A stretch of 64,000 nt of DNA, from NCBI RefSeq assembly GCF_900105115.1, contig NZ_FNRV01000001.1, forward strand, positions 3,767,501 to 3,831,500, given 5' to 3'. Positions 43,750 to 55,030 of the stretch are shown in pieces (within the stretch, counting starts at the first letter, position 1; the number at the start of each line of letters is the position of its first letter). The notes beneath the pieces were generated by a model. The model saw only the letters and a program-made list of their open reading frames with translations, did no database searches and was not told the DNA's origin. Origin of the DNA: Pseudomonas mohnii (GTDB taxonomy: Bacteria > Pseudomonadota > Gammaproteobacteria > Pseudomonadales > Pseudomonadaceae). A program made the translations under genes and the position numbers.

Positions 43750-44850
43750 ATGTCCAACAACTTCCTGAACCCGGTAACCACCCAGACCTGGGCCAATGGT
43801 CGGCACATCGTCCGTTGCGTCAAAGTCATCCAGGAAACCTGGGATGTGCGCACCTTTTGCTTCATGGCCGACCAGCCGATCCTGTTCTTCTTCAAACCGG
43901 GGCAATTTGTCACCCTGGAGCTGGAAATCGAAGGCCAGCCGATCATGCGTTCGTACACCATTTCCAGCTCGCCTTCGGTGCCTTACAGCTTTTCGGTGAC
44001 CATCAAGCGCGTGCCGGGCGGCAAGGTCTCGAACTGGCTGCACGACACCCTGCACGAAGGCCAGGAACTGGCGGTGCACGGGCCGGTCGGGCTGTTCAAC
44101 GCCATGGACTTCACCGCGCCGAAGGTACTCTACCTTAGCGGCGGCGTGGGTATCACGCCGGTCATGTCCATGGCGCGCTGGTTCTATGACACTAACGGCA
44201 ATGTCGACATGGTGTTTATCCACAGCGCCCGTTCGCCTAAAGACATCATTTACCACCGTGAGCTGGAACACATGGCGTCGCGGATCGACAACTTCAGCCT
44301 GCACCTGATCTGCGAGAAGCACGGTATGGGTGAGCCCTGGGCCGGTTATCGCGGTTACCTGAACCACCGAATGCTTGAATTGATGGCGCCTGACTTCCTC
44401 GAGCGCGAAGTGTTCTGCTGCGGCCCGACACCGTACATGAACGCGGTCAAACGCTTGCTGGAAGCCGCTGGCTTCGACATGTCGCGTTATCACGAAGAGT
44501 CCTTCGGAGCGACACCGCCAGAGGCGCGCGCTGACGCCGTGGAACACGCCGAACAAGCGGCCGAGGCACCAGAAGTCGATGCGGCAGACCTGCATCAGGT
44601 TGAGTTCACGGCTTCCGGCAAAAGCATTCGCGTGGCACCAGGCGAGACCGTTCACGCTGCTGCCGCGAAAGTCGGCCTGATGATCCCGAAAGCCTGCGGC
44701 ATGGGCATCTGCGGGACATGCAAAGTGCTGAAGCTGGGCGGTGAAGTGGAGATGGAGCACAACGGCGGGATCACCGAGGAAGACGAAGCCGAGGGGTTCA
44801 TTTTGTCTTGCTGCAGCGTGCCGAAGGGCGACGTGCGCATCGAGTTCTAA
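43750..44850 (+). CDS. gbcB: Glycine betaine demethylase, reductase subunit GbcB
   Basis: 366 residues, the same length as I recall for P. aeruginosa. The FAD part has MRSYTISSSP, the NAD part LYLSGGVGITPVMSMARW and CCGPTPYMNAVK, and the C-terminal ferredoxin domain has CGMGICGTC and SCCSVP for the 2Fe-2S cluster. It passes electrons from NAD(P)H to GbcA. ATG at 43750 follows GTGGAGATC; the frame start at 43684 adds 22 poor residues. Confidence 0.94.
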   Translation: MSNNFLNPVTTQTWANGRHIVRCVKVIQETWDVRTFCFMADQPILFFFKPGQFVTLELEIEGQPIMRSYTISSSPSVPYSFSVTIKRVPGGKVSNWLHDTLHEGQELAVHGPVGLFNAMDFTAPKVLYLSGGVGITPVMSMARWFYDTNGNVDMVFIHSARSPKDIIYHRELEHMASRIDNFSLHLICEKHGMGEPWAGYRGYLNHRMLELMAPDFLEREVFCCGPTPYMNAVKRLLEAAGFDMSRYHEESFGATPPEARADAVEHAEQAAEAPEVDAADLHQVEFTASGKSIRVAPGETVHAAAAKVGLMIPKACGMGICGTCKVLKLGGEVEMEHNGGITEEDEAEGFILSCCSVPKGDVRIEF

Positions 44851-44860
44851 GCCGTTATCC

Positions 44861-44963
44861 CTGTAGGAGCGAGCCTGCTCGCGATGGATGTCAACGATAA
44901 CGCTGGCGACCTGACACCCCGCGGCATTCTCAGGTTCATCGCGAGCAGGCTCGCTCCTACAGG
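44861..44963. repeat. REPIN
   Basis: CTGTAGGAGCGAGCCTGCTC and inverted GCGAGCAGGCTCGCTCCTAC in the convergent gap between gbcB and the SDR gene. Confidence 0.87.
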
Positions 44964-44966
44964 TTT

Positions 44967-45791
44967 TCAGTCGATAAAGAGGTCCGGCATCAGCTTGTCG
45001 TTGCTGTCGGGTGCGAACCGATAGTGTTCGAACTCGGTCACGCCGTTCTCCCGCAGTATTTCCTCATCAATCAACAAGCGCCCGGTCAGGCTGCGATTCG
45101 CGCTGCTCAGAATCACGTGGGCGGCATCGGCCATGATCGCCGGCGTCCTGGCGTGCTTGAACGACTCCCGTGAGCCCAGTTGAAACTCGATGGCGGCGGT
45201 GGCAATCATCGTCTGTGGCCACAGCGAGTTGACGCTGATGCCGTAGTTCTTGAATTCCTCGCTCATGCCCAGCGTCAGCATGCTCATGCCGTACTTGGTC
45301 AAGGTATACGGGCTGTATTGGGCGAACCATTGGGTCGCCAGGTTCAGGGGTGGCGACAGGTTGAGGATGTGCCCGGCGGATTTCTTCAGGTAGGGCAGGG
45401 CGGCCTGGCTGCACAGCAGCACGGCGCGGGTGTTGATCTGATGCATGAGGTCGAAGCGCTTGAGTTCGATGTGCTGCACCCCGGTCAACTTGATCGCCCC
45501 GGCGTTGTTGACCAATGCATCGATGCCGCCAAAATGTTGGTTGGCCTGGGCCAGGGCTTGATGCACGGCGACTTCATCGCGCACATCCACTTGCAAGGCC
45601 AGTGCCTTGCCACCCGCGGCTTCGACTTCCTCGGCCACGCTGTAGATGGTGCCGGGCAGCTTGGGGTGCGGTTCGGCGCTTTTGGCGGCAATCACAATGT
45701 TTGCGCCATCGCGTGCGGCCCGAAGTGCGATCTCCCGGCCAATCCCGCGACTGGCACCGGTAATGAACAGGGTTTTGCCTTGAAGGGACAT
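44967..45791 (-). CDS. Short-chain dehydrogenase/reductase (HSDL2-like)
   Basis: 274 residues. TGASRGIGREIA is the NAD(P)-binding loop, NNAGAIKL the structural motif, and YTLTK the catalytic YxxxK. Long insert and C-terminus resemble HSDL2-type SDRs, of unknown substrate. ATG at 45791 has GGAG upstream; the frame to 45836 is not needed. No obvious link to the betaine genes other than position. Confidence 0.85.
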   Translation of the reverse strand: MSLQGKTLFITGASRGIGREIALRAARDGANIVIAAKSAEPHPKLPGTIYSVAEEVEAAGGKALALQVDVRDEVAVHQALAQANQHFGGIDALVNNAGAIKLTGVQHIELKRFDLMHQINTRAVLLCSQAALPYLKKSAGHILNLSPPLNLATQWFAQYSPYTLTKYGMSMLTLGMSEEFKNYGISVNSLWPQTMIATAAIEFQLGSRESFKHARTPAIMADAAHVILSSANRSLTGRLLIDEEILRENGVTEFEHYRFAPDSNDKLMPDLFID

Positions 45792-45890
45792 GCGTACGCT
45801 CCTGATTATTGTTATGAGAGCGGATGGGCTCGACAAACAATGTAGACGAAGTCTTCAGGTGCGAATGAGGAGGGCGATCGGGTGCGGCTT

Positions 45891-45983
45891 TTGTGGGAGC
45901 GAGCTTGCTCAAGATGGCGGTGGGTCAGCTGACATCATTGTTGGATGGGCTGGCCTCATCGCGAGCGAGCTCGCTCCCACAGG
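45891..45983. repeat. REPIN
   Basis: TTGTGGGAGCGAGCTTGCTC and inverted GCGAGCGAGCTCGCTCCCAC between the SDR and threonine aldolase genes. Confidence 0.82.
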
Positions 45984-46005
45984 GGGGCAGTGCAAACCAA
46001 GGTTT

Positions 46006-47046
46006 TTAGTGCGACATCACTTCACGGATGTCCCTGGCCAATTCCCGCACGCGTTCTTCTTCGGTGTCCCACGAGCACATGAAGCGTGCGCCGCCGTTGC
46101 CGATGAAGGTGTAGAAGCGCCAGCCCTTGGCGGTCAACGCGGCGATGGCCGGTTCCGAGAGTTGCAGGAACACGCCGTTGGCCTGCACCGGGAACATCAG
46201 TTCCACGCCTGGAATGTCGCTGACCAGCTCGGCCAGCAATTGCGCGCAGCGGTTGGCGTGGTTGGCGTATTTGAGCCAGGCGTCGTTTTCCAGGATCCCG
46301 ACCCAGGGGGCGGAGAGGAAGCGCATCTTCGACGCCAGTTGCCCGGCCTGTTTGCAGCGGTAGTCGAAGTCTTCGGCCAACTTGTGATTGAAGAACAGAA
46401 TCGCTTCGCCCACGGCCATGCCGTTTTTCGTGCCGCCGAAGCACAGCACGTCGACACCGGCCTTCCAGGTCAGGTCCGCTGGCGAGCAGCCAAGGAATGC
46501 GCAGGCATTTGAGAACCGCGCGCCGTCCATGTGCAGGTTCAGGCCCAGTTCCTTGCAGGTGGCGCTGATGGCGCGGATTTCGTCCGGGGTGTAGACGCTG
46601 CCGACTTCGGTGGCCTGGGTGAGGGTCACGACGCGGGGTTTCGGGTAGTGGATGTCCTGGCGCTTGAGGGCGACTTCGCGGATCGATTCCGGGGTCAGCT
46701 TGCCGTTTTCGGTGCGGGCGATCAGCAGTTTGGAGCCGTTGGAAAAGAATTCCGGCGCGCCGCATTCGTCGGTTTCGACGTGGGCGGTTTCCGAGCAGAT
46801 CACGCTGTGGTAACTCTGGCACAGCGACGACAAGGCCAGGGAGTTGGCCGCGGTGCCGTTGAAGGCGAAGAACACTTCGCAGTCGGTTTCGAACAATTTA
46901 CGGAAATCGTCGGACGCGCGGGCGGTCCATTCGTCGTCGCCGTATGCGCGCTGGTGGCCATGGTTGGCCTGCTCCATGGCAGCCCAGGCTTCAGGGCAAA
47001 TGCCGGAGTAGTTGTCGCTGGCGAATTGTTGGCTCTTGTCGGTCAT
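46006..47046 (-). CDS. ltaE: Low-specificity L-threonine aldolase
   Basis: 346 residues, PLP-dependent. FASDNYSGICPEAW at the N-terminus, LHMDGARFSNA with the PLP-contacting Asp, and CFGGTKNGM with the Schiff-base lysine. It splits threonine and allo-threonine into glycine and acetaldehyde, supplying or draining the glycine pool next to glyA and sarcosine oxidase. Position matches PA5413. ATG at 47046 with a weak ribosome site (CAGG). Confidence 0.92.
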   Translation of the reverse strand: MTDKSQQFASDNYSGICPEAWAAMEQANHGHQRAYGDDEWTARASDDFRKLFETDCEVFFAFNGTAANSLALSSLCQSYHSVICSETAHVETDECGAPEFFSNGSKLLIARTENGKLTPESIREVALKRQDIHYPKPRVVTLTQATEVGSVYTPDEIRAISATCKELGLNLHMDGARFSNACAFLGCSPADLTWKAGVDVLCFGGTKNGMAVGEAILFFNHKLAEDFDYRCKQAGQLASKMRFLSAPWVGILENDAWLKYANHANRCAQLLAELVSDIPGVELMFPVQANGVFLQLSEPAIAALTAKGWRFYTFIGNGGARFMCSWDTEEERVRELARDIREVMSH

Positions 47047-47177
47047 GGCCTGCTTCCGTGGTCGAGACGCCTATGGTGAAGTGTCTCGTGGTCAATGAGG
47101 GTGCGCACTTTACCGAAGATCGTCCGGGGAGCACACGGGATGTCACTGTCAGAAAAATACAAGGATGCCGGCCAATT

Positions 47178-47921
47178 ATGCACGCGGCGATGCACTTGAC
47201 ACAGCAGCACTTAAAGCCGCGCGACGGTGCACTGGATCTGCTCAAGTGGCTGGCGCTTTTGAGCATGGTGCTCGATCACCTGCGCTATGTCGGTTATTCC
47301 GTCGATCTGCTGTATGTACCGGGGCGTCTGGCGTTTCCGTGGTTTTGTCTGGCGATGGCGGCCAACCTGGCGCGCGCGCCCGCCGTGAAGTCAGAGGGGC
47401 AATGGCGCTATCTGGGCTGGTTGTTGCTGTTCAGTGCGGTGAGCGAAGTGCCTTACCGGATGTACATTCCGGATCCCGACACCTTGAACGTCTTGCCGAC
47501 CCTGGCCTTGGGCCTGCTGGTGGCACGGGGCTGGCAAGCGCAGGGGCGTCAGGCGCGACTGTTGGCGCTCGTCGCCCTGGTGCTGGCGGCGGTTTTCTGG
47601 TCGCGACTGATGTTCGGTTTCTTTGGCGTGCTGTTGCCGCTGGCGCTGTTGCTGGTGATCCGTCGTCCCTGGTATTTCGCGTTGTTACCGGGGTTAGTTT
47701 GTCTGGCGGCCAATCAATGGCAAGTGCTGTACCACGCCGCGCGGCTGGGCAACCCGGCGGCCATTCCGGCCATCGCCAAATGCCTGATTGCGCCCTGGCT
47801 GGGACTGTTCTTGTTGCGACATGCCAAGGGCGTAAAACCACCCCCCATGCGGCGTTGGGCTTATGCGCTGTATCCGGTGCATTTCCTTGTGCTGCTACTC
47901 GTCCGCCAGATCGCCGTATAA
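47178..47921 (+). CDS. TraX-family membrane protein
   Basis: 247 residues with about seven hydrophobic segments. LDLLKWLALLSMVLDHLRYVG at the N-terminus and PLALLLVIRRPWYFALLP match the TraX family, named after the F-pilin N-acetylase but widespread on chromosomes with unknown function. Alternative ATG at 47190. Divergent from ltaE and followed by a REPIN. Confidence 0.8.
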   Translation: MHAAMHLTQQHLKPRDGALDLLKWLALLSMVLDHLRYVGYSVDLLYVPGRLAFPWFCLAMAANLARAPAVKSEGQWRYLGWLLLFSAVSEVPYRMYIPDPDTLNVLPTLALGLLVARGWQAQGRQARLLALVALVLAAVFWSRLMFGFFGVLLPLALLLVIRRPWYFALLPGLVCLAANQWQVLYHAARLGNPAAIPAIAKCLIAPWLGLFLLRHAKGVKPPPMRRWAYALYPVHFLVLLLVRQIAV

Positions 47922-47925
47922 CCCG

Positions 47926-48017
47926 GTGGGAGCTGGCTTGCCAGCGATAGCGGTGGACCAGTCGCCGTCAATGCTGGATGTGACGCCATCATCGCTGGCA
48001 AGCCAGCTCCCACAGGG
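47926..48017. repeat. REPIN
   Basis: GGTGGGAGCTGGCTTGCCAG and its inverted copy follow the TraX-like gene. Confidence 0.85.
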
Positions 48018-48063
48018 TTTCTCACGGATTTGAGAAGAGTGCCCGACCAGTCATTTCCCGCCA

Positions 48064-48089
48064 TGTCGTAAACGCACCTTTACGTGGCG
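48064..48089 (+). promoter_or_regulatory. Candidate GbdR half-sites upstream of glyA
   Basis: TGTCG at 48064 and TGGCG at 48085, 21 bases apart, within TGTCGTAAACGCACC..ACGTGGCGTCC. Similar TGTCG elements lie upstream of the dgc operon and in the gbcA/gbcB gap. Tentative. Confidence 0.35.
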
Positions 48090-48204
48090 TCCGTAGGCAT
48101 TTGGCCTGTCTGCGCCGGTCATACCATCGCTATCAAAGGGCACTGCCGAAACACCAGTGCCTTACCGAGACGAATGGCGCATAGATGCCGCTGGGAGAGA
48201 CGCG

Positions 48205-49458
<1,254 letters not shown>

Positions 49459-49481
49459 GTGCGGTTTTGGAGTAAATGACT

Positions 49482-50732
49482 ATGCAACGCTACTCGGGCT
49501 TCGGCCTCTTCAAACACTCTCTCAGCCACCACGAAAACTGGCAGCGGATGTGGCGCACGCCGACCCCTAAAAAGGTCTACGACGTGGTCATCGTCGGCGG
49601 TGGCGGGCACGGTCTGGCGACCGCCTACTACCTGGCCAAGGAGCACGGCATCACCAACGTGGCCGTGGTCGAAAAAGGCTGGCTGGGCGGCGGTAACACC
49701 GCGCGCAACACCACCATCGTTCGCTCCAACTACCTGTGGGACGAGTCGGCGCACCTGTACGAACACGCGATGAAACTGTGGGAAGGCCTGTCCCAGGACC
49801 TGAACTACAACGTGATGTTCTCCCAGCGCGGCGTCTACAACCTGTGCCACACCCTGCAGGACATCCGTGATTCCGAGCGTCGGGTCAGCGCCAACCGCCT
49901 CAACGGCGTTGACGGCGAACTGCTCGATGCCAAGCAAGTGGCCGACGAGATTCCGTACCTCGACTGCTCGAAGAACACCCGCTACCCGGTGATGGGCGCT
50001 ACCGTCCAGCGTCGCGGCGGCGTGGCCCGTCATGATGCCGTGGCCTGGGGCTTTGCCCGTGCCGCCGATGCACTGGGCGTGGACCTGATCCAGCAGACCG
50101 AAGTGATCGGTTTCCGCAAGGAAAACGGCGTGTGCATCGGTGTCGAAACCAACAAGGGCTTCATCGGCGCCAAGCGCGTCGGCGTGGTCACCGCCGGTAA
50201 CTCCGGGCACATGGCCAAGCTGGCCGGTTTCCGCCTGCCGATCGAATCCCACCCGTTGCAAGCGCTGGTGTCCGAGCCGATCAAGCCGATTATCGACAGC
50301 GTGATCATGTCCAACGCCGTACACGGTTACATCAGCCAGTCCGACAAGGGCGACCTGGTGATCGGCGCCGGTATCGACGGCTACAACGGCTACGGCCAGC
50401 GTGGTTCGTACCCGGTGATCGAGCACACCATCCAGGCCATCGTGGAAATGTTCCCGGTGCTGTCGCGCGTACGCATGAACCGTCAGTGGGGCGGCATCGT
50501 CGACACCACGCCGGATGCCTGCCCGATCATCTCGAAAACCCCGGTACCGAACATGTTCTTCAACTGCGGTTGGGGCACCGGTGGCTTCAAGGCAACACCT
50601 GGCTCAGGCAACGTGTTTGCCGCGAGTCTGGCCAAGGGTGAAATGCACCCGTTGGCCGCACCTTTCTCCATCGACCGTTTCCACAACGGTGCGTTGATCG
50701 ATGAACACGGCGCTGCTGCGGTTGCCCACTAA
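49482..50732 (+). CDS. soxB: Sarcosine oxidase beta subunit SoxB
   Basis: 416 residues. [21 protein letters not shown] is the FAD motif; [11 protein letters not shown] is typical of heterotetrameric sarcosine oxidase, where this subunit binds covalent FMN and FAD. It oxidises sarcosine to glycine and transfers the methyl to THF. Start choice: ATG at 49482 lies nine bases from GGAG; ATG at 49476 lies too close. Confidence 0.95.
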   Translation: MQRYSGFGLFKHSLSHHENWQRMWRTPTPKKVYDVVIVGGGGHGLATAYYLAKEHGITNVAVVEKGWLGGGNTARNTTIVRSNYLWDESAHLYEHAMKLWEGLSQDLNYNVMFSQRGVYNLCHTLQDIRDSERRVSANRLNGVDGELLDAKQVADEIPYLDCSKNTRYPVMGATVQRRGGVARHDAVAWGFARAADALGVDLIQQTEVIGFRKENGVCIGVETNKGFIGAKRVGVVTAGNSGHMAKLAGFRLPIESHPLQALVSEPIKPIIDSVIMSNAVHGYISQSDKGDLVIGAGIDGYNGYGQRGSYPVIEHTIQAIVEMFPVLSRVRMNRQWGGIVDTTPDACPIISKTPVPNMFFNCGWGTGGFKATPGSGNVFAASLAKGEMHPLAAPFSIDRFHNGALIDEHGAAAVAH

Positions 50733-50746
50733 CAGGAGAAATCCCC

Positions 50747-51076
50747 ATGTTGCATATCTTCTGTCCTCACTGCGGCGAACTGCGCTCCGAAGAGGAATTC
50801 CACGCATCCGGCCAGGCGCACATCCCGCGTCCACTGGATCCGAACAGCTGCACCGACGAGGAGTGGGGCGACTACATGTTCTTCCGCGATAACCCTCGCG
50901 GCCTGCACCATGAACTGTGGATTCACGCCGCCGGTTGCCGTCAGTACTTCAACGCCACCCGCGACACCGTGACCTACGAGATTCTCGAAACCTACAAGAT
51001 CGGCACCAAGCCACAATTCACCGACAAGACCGATAGCCCGAAAGCGGCCAGCACGGCTCTGGGAGAGAAGGTATGA
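50747..51076 (+). CDS. soxD: Sarcosine oxidase delta subunit SoxD
   Basis: 109 residues with CPHCG at the N-terminus and AAGCRQYF later, the zinc-binding residues of the delta subunit. ATG at 50747 has AGGAG upstream. The stop overlaps the soxA start by four bases (ATGA). Confidence 0.95.
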   Translation: MLHIFCPHCGELRSEEEFHASGQAHIPRPLDPNSCTDEEWGDYMFFRDNPRGLHHELWIHAAGCRQYFNATRDTVTYEILETYKIGTKPQFTDKTDSPKAASTALGEKV

Positions 51077-54000
51077 GCCAGACCAATCGCCTGTCCAACG
51101 GCGGACGGATCGACCGCAACAAAGTCCTGACGTTCACCTTCAACGGCCAGAGCTACAAAGGCTACGAAGGCGACTCCCTGGCCGCTGCACTGCTGGCCAA
51201 CGGCGTCGACATCATCGGTCGCAGCTTCAAATATTCCCGTCCGCGCGGCATCTTCGCCGCCGGTGCCGAAGAGCCGAACGCGGTGCTGCAGATCGGTGCC
51301 ACCGAAGCCACGCAGATCCCGAACGTACGCGCCACGCAACAAGCGCTGTATCAAGGCCTGGTCGCCACCAGCACCAACGGCTGGCCAAGCGTGAATAACG
51401 ACATGATGGGGATTCTCGGCAAGGTCGGCGGCAAGCTGATGCCACCGGGTTTCTACTACAAAACCTTCATGTACCCGCAATCGTTCTGGATGACTTACGA
51501 GAAGTACATTCGTAAGGCCGCCGGTCTTGGCCGTTCGCCGACCGAGAACGATCCGGACACCTACGACTATATGAACCAGCACTGCGACGTGCTGATCGTC
51601 GGCGCCGGCCCTGCGGGTCTGGCCGCTGCACTGGCGGCTGCACGCAGTGGCGCCCGGGTAATCCTCGCCGACGAGCAGGAAGAGTTCGGCGGCAGCCTGC
51701 TCGACTCCCGCGAAAGCCTCGACGGCAAGCCTGCCGTGGAATGGGTCGCCAGCGTCATCGCCGAGCTGAAGGACACCCCGGACGTGCTGCTGTTGCCACG
51801 CGCCACGGTCAACGGCTACCACGACCACAACTTCCTGACCATTCACGAGCGCCTCACCGATCACCTCGGCGACCGCGCCCCGATTGGCCAGGTGCGTCAG
51901 CGCATCCACCGCGTTCGTGCCAAGCGTGTCGTGCTGGCCACCGGTGCTCACGAGCGTCCGCTGGTTTATGGCAACAACGATGTGCCGGGCAACATGCTGG
52001 CCGGTGCTGTCTCGACTTATGTGCGCCGTTACGGCGTGGCACCGGGCAAGAAGCTTGTCCTGAGCACCAACAACGACCATGCCTATCGCGTGGCCCTGGA
52101 TTGGCTCGACGCCGGCCTGCAAGTCGTGGCCGTCGCCGATGCTCGCAGCAACCCGCGTGGGGCGCTGGTGGAAGAAGCTCGCGCCAAAGGCATTCGCATC
52201 CTCACCGGCAGCGCCGTGATCGAGGCCCGTGGCAGCAAGCACGTGACCGCTGCCCGCGTGGCCGCGATCGATGTCAAAGGACACAAGGTCACCAGCCCTG
52301 GCGAATGGCTCGAGTGCGACCTGGTCGCCAGTTCCGGCGGCTACAGCCCGGTGGTTCACCTGGCTTCGCACCTGGGCGGCAAACCGATCTGGCGTGAAGA
52401 CATCCTCGGTTTCGTGCCGGGTGAAGCACCGCAGAAACGCGTGTGCGTCGGTGGTATCAACGGCGTCTACGGCCTGGGTGATTCCCTGGCCGATGGTTTT
52501 GAAGGCGGCGTGCGCGCGGCCAGCGAAGCCGGTTTCGGTCCGGTCGAAGCGACGCTGCCCAAAGCCCTGACACGTCTGGAAGAGCCGACCCTGGCGCTGT
52601 TCCAGGTGCCCCATGAAAAGAACACCGCACGGGCGCCGAAGCAATTCGTCGACCTGCAAAACGACGTCACTGCGGCCGCCATCGAACTGGCGACCCGCGA
52701 AGGCTTCGAGTCGGTCGAGCACGTCAAGCGCTACACCGCGCTGGGCTTCGGCACCGATCAGGGCAAACTCGGTAACGTCAACGGCCTGGCGATTGCCGCC
52801 CGTTCGCTGAACGTGACCATCCCGCAGATGGGCACCACCATGTTCCGCCCGAACTACACGCCGGTGACCTTCGGCGCCGTGGCCGGTCGTCACTGTGGGC
52901 ACATCTTCGAGCCGGTGCGTTTCACCGCGCTGCATCACTGGCACCTGAAAAACGGCGCCGAGTTCGAAGACGTCGGTCAGTGGAAACGTCCTTGGTACTT
53001 CCCGAAATCCGGCGAAGACATGCACGCCGCGGTCAAGCGTGAATGCAAAGCCGTGCGCGACAGCGTCGGCCTGCTGGACGCGTCGACCCTGGGCAAGATC
53101 GACATCCAGGGCCCGGACGCGCGTGAGTTCCTCAACCGCATCTACACCAACGCCTGGACCAAGCTCGACGTGGGCAAGGCGCGTTACGGCCTGATGTGCA
53201 AAGAAGACGGCATGGTGTTCGACGACGGCGTGACTGCCTGCCTGGCCGACAACCATTTCGTCATGACCACCACCACGGGCGGCGCCGCTCGCGTGCTGCA
53301 ATGGCTGGAGATCTATCAGCAGACCGAATGGCCAGACCTGAAGGTGTACTTCACGTCCGTGACCGACCACTGGGCGACCATGACCCTGTCCGGGCCGAAC
53401 AGCCGCAAGCTGCTCAGCGAAGTCACCGACATCGACCTGAGCAACGAAGCCTTCCCGTTCATGACCTGGAAAGAAGGTCTGGTCGGCGGCGTGCCAGCGC
53501 GGGTGTTCCGGATTTCGTTTACCGGTGAGCTGTCGTACGAAGTCAACGTGCAGGCCGACTATGCGATGGGTGTGCTGGAAAAGATTGTCGATGCCGGCAA
53601 GAAGTACAACCTGACGCCATATGGCACCGAAACCATGCACGTGCTGCGGGCCGAGAAGGGCTTCATCATCGTCGGCCAGGACACTGACGGCTCGATGACT
53701 CCGGACGACCTGAACATGGGCTGGTGCGTGGGTCGCACCAAACCGTTCTCGTGGATCGGCTGGCGTGGCATGAACCGCGAAGACTGCGTGCGTGATCAAC
53801 GCAAGCAACTGGTTGGCCTCAAACCGATCGATCCGACCAAATGGCTGCCGGAAGGTGCGCAACTGGTGTTCAACACCAAGCAGGCGATCCCGATGACCAT
53901 GGTCGGTCACGTGACCTCCAGCTACGCGCACAACTCCCTGGGCTATTCGTTTGCCATGGGCGTGGTCAAGGGCGGCCTGAACCGCATGGGTGAGCGTGTG

Positions 54001-54090
54001 TTCGCGCCACTGGCGGACGGCAGCGTGATCGAAGCGGAAATCGTTTCTTCGGTGTTCTTCGATCCGAAAGGCGAGCGCCAGAACGTTTAA
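51073..54090 (+). CDS. soxA: Sarcosine oxidase alpha subunit SoxA
   Basis: 1005 residues. The N-terminus (about residues 20-110) is a ferredoxin-like domain; VLIVGAGPAGLAAALAAARSG near 170 binds NAD; the C-terminal third (from about 600) is a GcvT-like aminomethyltransferase domain that makes 5,10-methylene-THF. ATG at 51073 has GGAGAGAAGG upstream. A very long antisense frame (50992-54750) covers this gene and is not coding. Confidence 0.96.
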   Translation: MSQTNRLSNGGRIDRNKVLTFTFNGQSYKGYEGDSLAAALLANGVDIIGRSFKYSRPRGIFAAGAEEPNAVLQIGATEATQIPNVRATQQALYQGLVATSTNGWPSVNNDMMGILGKVGGKLMPPGFYYKTFMYPQSFWMTYEKYIRKAAGLGRSPTENDPDTYDYMNQHCDVLIVGAGPAGLAAALAAARSGARVILADEQEEFGGSLLDSRESLDGKPAVEWVASVIAELKDTPDVLLLPRATVNGYHDHNFLTIHERLTDHLGDRAPIGQVRQRIHRVRAKRVVLATGAHERPLVYGNNDVPGNMLAGAVSTYVRRYGVAPGKKLVLSTNNDHAYRVALDWLDAGLQVVAVADARSNPRGALVEEARAKGIRILTGSAVIEARGSKHVTAARVAAIDVKGHKVTSPGEWLECDLVASSGGYSPVVHLASHLGGKPIWREDILGFVPGEAPQKRVCVGGINGVYGLGDSLADGFEGGVRAASEAGFGPVEATLPKALTRLEEPTLALFQVPHEKNTARAPKQFVDLQNDVTAAAIELATREGFESVEHVKRYTALGFGTDQGKLGNVNGLAIAARSLNVTIPQMGTTMFRPNYTPVTFGAVAGRHCGHIFEPVRFTALHHWHLKNGAEFEDVGQWKRPWYFPKSGEDMHAAVKRECKAVRDSVGLLDASTLGKIDIQGPDAREFLNRIYTNAWTKLDVGKARYGLMCKEDGMVFDDGVTACLADNHFVMTTTTGGAARVLQWLEIYQQTEWPDLKVYFTSVTDHWATMTLSGPNSRKLLSEVTDIDLSNEAFPFMTWKEGLVGGVPARVFRISFTGELSYEVNVQADYAMGVLEKIVDAGKKYNLTPYGTETMHVLRAEKGFIIVGQDTDGSMTPDDLNMGWCVGRTKPFSWIGWRGMNREDCVRDQRKQLVGLKPIDPTKWLPEGAQLVFNTKQAIPMTMVGHVTSSYAHNSLGYSFAMGVVKGGLNRMGERVFAPLADGSVIEAEIVSSVFFDPKGERQNV

Positions 54091-54122
54091 CGGCCTCGGG
54101 CCCTGTGGTGAGTGTGCCGCCG

Positions 54123-54192
54123 CTATCGCGAGCAGGCTCGCTCCCACAGGGGAACGCGGCCGAATGTGGGAGCTAGCCCTGCTGGCGATGAC
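54123..54192. repeat. Mixed REP pair between soxA and soxG
   Basis: ATCGCGAGCAGGCTCGCTCC and an inverted but different-family arm (TGTGGGAGCTAGCCCTGCTG). The arms belong to different REP subtypes. Confidence 0.7.
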
Positions 54193-54240
54193 GGCAGTGC
54201 AGCCACCACAAGAACCAACAGAATTCAGGAAAGGTGCTTT

Positions 54241-54873
54241 ATGACCGCAGCCAATGTTTACCAACAACGCCCAACCTCCGGGGCCAAGGCCGAGTCGTCG
54301 CTGCATCACGCCGACCTCGCCAGCCTGGTGGGCAAGGGTCGCAAGAACGCCGGCGTGACCGTGCGCGAGAAAAAACTCCTCGGTCACCTGACCATTCGTG
54401 GCGATGGCCATGACGCAGCGTTCGCTGCCGGCGTGCACAAGGCCCTGGGCATCGAATTGCCGTCCGCGCTGACCGTCATCGTCAAAGGTGAAACCAGCCT
54501 GCAATGGATGGGGCCGGATGAATGGCTGCTGATCGTGCCGACCGGTGAAGAATTCGCCGCCGAGAAAAAACTGCGTGAAGTGCTGGGTGACCTGCACATC
54601 CAGATCGTCAACGTCAGCGGCGGGCAGCAGATCCTCGAACTGAGCGGCCCGAACGTGCGCCAGGTGCTGATGAAATCCACCAGCTACGACGTGCACCCCA
54701 ACAACTTCCCGGTGGGCAAGGCGGTTGGCACGGTGTTCGCCAAGTCGCAACTAGTGATCCGTCACACCGCTGAAGACACCTGGGAACTGCTGATTCGTCG
54801 CAGCTTCTCGGATTACTGGTGGTTGTGGTTGCAGGATGCGTCTGCCGAATACGGCCTCAGCGTCCAGGCCTGA
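54241..54873 (+). CDS. soxG: Sarcosine oxidase gamma subunit SoxG
   Basis: 210 residues with a GcvT-like fold, as usual for SoxG: LQWMGPDEWLLIVP and VNVSGGQQILELSGPNVRQVL. It completes the SoxBDAG heterotetramer. ATG at 54241 has AAAGG upstream. Confidence 0.94.
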   Translation: MTAANVYQQRPTSGAKAESSLHHADLASLVGKGRKNAGVTVREKKLLGHLTIRGDGHDAAFAAGVHKALGIELPSALTVIVKGETSLQWMGPDEWLLIVPTGEEFAAEKKLREVLGDLHIQIVNVSGGQQILELSGPNVRQVLMKSTSYDVHPNNFPVGKAVGTVFAKSQLVIRHTAEDTWELLIRRSFSDYWWLWLQDASAEYGLSVQA

Positions 54874-54885
54874 TCAGCACCTGAC

Positions 54886-54989
54886 CCTGTAGGAGCGAGC
54901 CTGCTCGCGATGGACTTGAGAGCGACGCGATAAATCAGGAAATACGCGTCATCGTTGACGTCCATCGCGAGCAGGCTCGCTCCTACAGG
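54886..54989. repeat. REPIN
   Basis: CTGTAGGAGCGAGCCTGCTC and its exact inverted copy between soxG and purU. Confidence 0.88.
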
Positions 54990-55030
54990 TAGGGTGATTT
55001 GTTTGCCGATTTCTCAGGAGTCACCGCACT

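Noticed and set aside
50992..54750. 1252-codon antisense frame over soxA and soxG
   Set aside because: Composition (His, Val, Gln, Arg-rich) is that of a GC-rich shadow; soxA/soxG on the other strand have full motifs, ribosome sites and synteny.
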